The translations under genes and the position numbers were made by a program. The notes under the pieces are model-generated. The model ran no database searches. It had not been told where the DNA came from and saw only the letters and a list, made by a program, of their open reading frames with translations. 62,033 bases of DNA, taken from Aeromonas sp. RU39B (lineage in GTDB: Bacteria; Pseudomonadota; Gammaproteobacteria; Enterobacterales; Aeromonadaceae). The DNA lies in assembly GCF_900156095.1 (NCBI RefSeq), contig NZ_FTMJ01000019.1, forward strand, positions 1 to 62,033, in the 5' to 3' direction. Position 1 is the stretch's first letter; the number at the start of each line of letters is the position of its first letter. This document shows positions 61,939-62,033 of this stretch, piece after piece.

Positions 61939-62033
61939 TGAACTGCACCCCAAAAGTTGGACGCAAATCCAACCTTTGGGGTATTTTCATGGCTAGGTAT
62001 GACGAAAGTTTCAAGTTGACTGTAGTTCAAGAC
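61939..62033 (+). mobile_element. Left end of an IS3-family insertion sequence
   Basis: From 61939 the sequence begins TGAACTGCACCCCAAAAGTT, which looks like the terminal inverted repeat of IS150-like IS3 elements. It contains an internal inverted repeat (CCCCAAAAGTTGGA against TCCAACCTTTGGGG) and an orfA start 50 bases in. The element runs out of the window. Confidence 0.82.
61989..62033 (+). CDS. IS3-family transposase OrfA, first 15 codons
   Basis: The frame MARYDESFKLTVVQD runs to the window edge. Short basic starts of the form M-x-x-Y-x-x-x-F-K are typical of IS3-family OrfA, which carries a helix-turn-helix. GGGGTATTTTC precedes it. Only the first 45 bases are visible, so family placement rests on this and the terminal repeat. 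Confidence 0.75.
   Translation, partial: MARYDESFKLTVVQD

Noticed and set aside
61902..61945. Tn7-like element downstream of glmS
   Set aside because: The expected insertion point near 61926 shows no Tn7-type end; the terminal sequence at 61939 and the encoded OrfA start are of IS3 type.

Overview
The window looks like chromosome of a gammaproteobacterium, most probably Aeromonas. This is inferred from GC-rich coding, the gene order rpsU-yqeY-dnaG-rpoD with tsaD divergent from it, the block clpB/phoX/pgeF/rluD/bamD, and proteins that mostly resemble Escherichia coli and Vibrio relatives. No database search was possible. It opens in the last part of a 5S rRNA gene (end of an rRNA operon) and closes in the left end of an IS3-type insertion sequence downstream of glmS. 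Almost everything between is intact core or near-core chromosome. There is no prophage, CRISPR array or large island.

Layout. 1-4.1 kb: 5S rRNA, tmaR, and a large atypical GT51/transpeptidase (PBP-like) gene. 4.1-8.5 kb: nnrU and a glycerate/sugar-acid cluster (cdaR, gntP-type permease, glycerate kinase). 8.5-11.2 kb: yacL, small genes and a purine permease with a candidate PurR box. 11.2-18.2 kb: PTS-dependent dihydroxyacetone kinase (dhaKLM), its regulator dhaR, a YdiK-type transporter and an exported NUDIX-PAP2 fusion. 18.3-20.6 kb: envelope proteins, including a lipoprotein with 45-bp tandem repeats. 20.6-23.5 kb: an ArgR paralogue and pyrBI with a leader peptide and attenuator. 23.7-28.7 kb: tRNA-Trp, a chemoreceptor, lipocalin and yqhC/yqhD. 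29.2-32.7 kb: pntAB and asnC. 33.2-40.8 kb: clpB with a heat-shock promoter, phoX with a Pho box, pgeF, rluD, bamD. 40.8-43.1 kb: cysteine desulfidase and a YheO-type regulator behind a large palindrome, then tRNA-Ile2(CAU). 43.2-49.1 kb: the macromolecular synthesis operon rpsU-yqeY-dnaG-rpoD and divergent tsaD. 49.1-62 kb: putA, a ygiM-like gene, a second chemoreceptor, a GNAT gene, glnE, a PAS-GGDEF cyclase, a DeoR-type regulator, glmS and the IS end.

How it works together. Several units pair a regulator with its target and show candidate operators: cdaR with the glycerate genes, dhaR with dhaKLM, the yheO-like gene with cyuA, yqhC with yqhD, and the DeoR-type gene with glmS (repeated TTTCG-N3-CGAAA sites). 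Carbon and redox metabolism (glycerate, dihydroxyacetone, proline, transhydrogenase) sits among housekeeping genes. I saw no wholly new multi-gene system. The points most worth a second look are the pyrBI leader, the ArgR paralogue with a changed ligand motif, the exported NUDIX-PAP2 protein translationally coupled to a transporter, the 32-bp palindrome before the cysteine desulfidase unit, the glmS-linked operators, and the IS that appears to split the glmS terminator.
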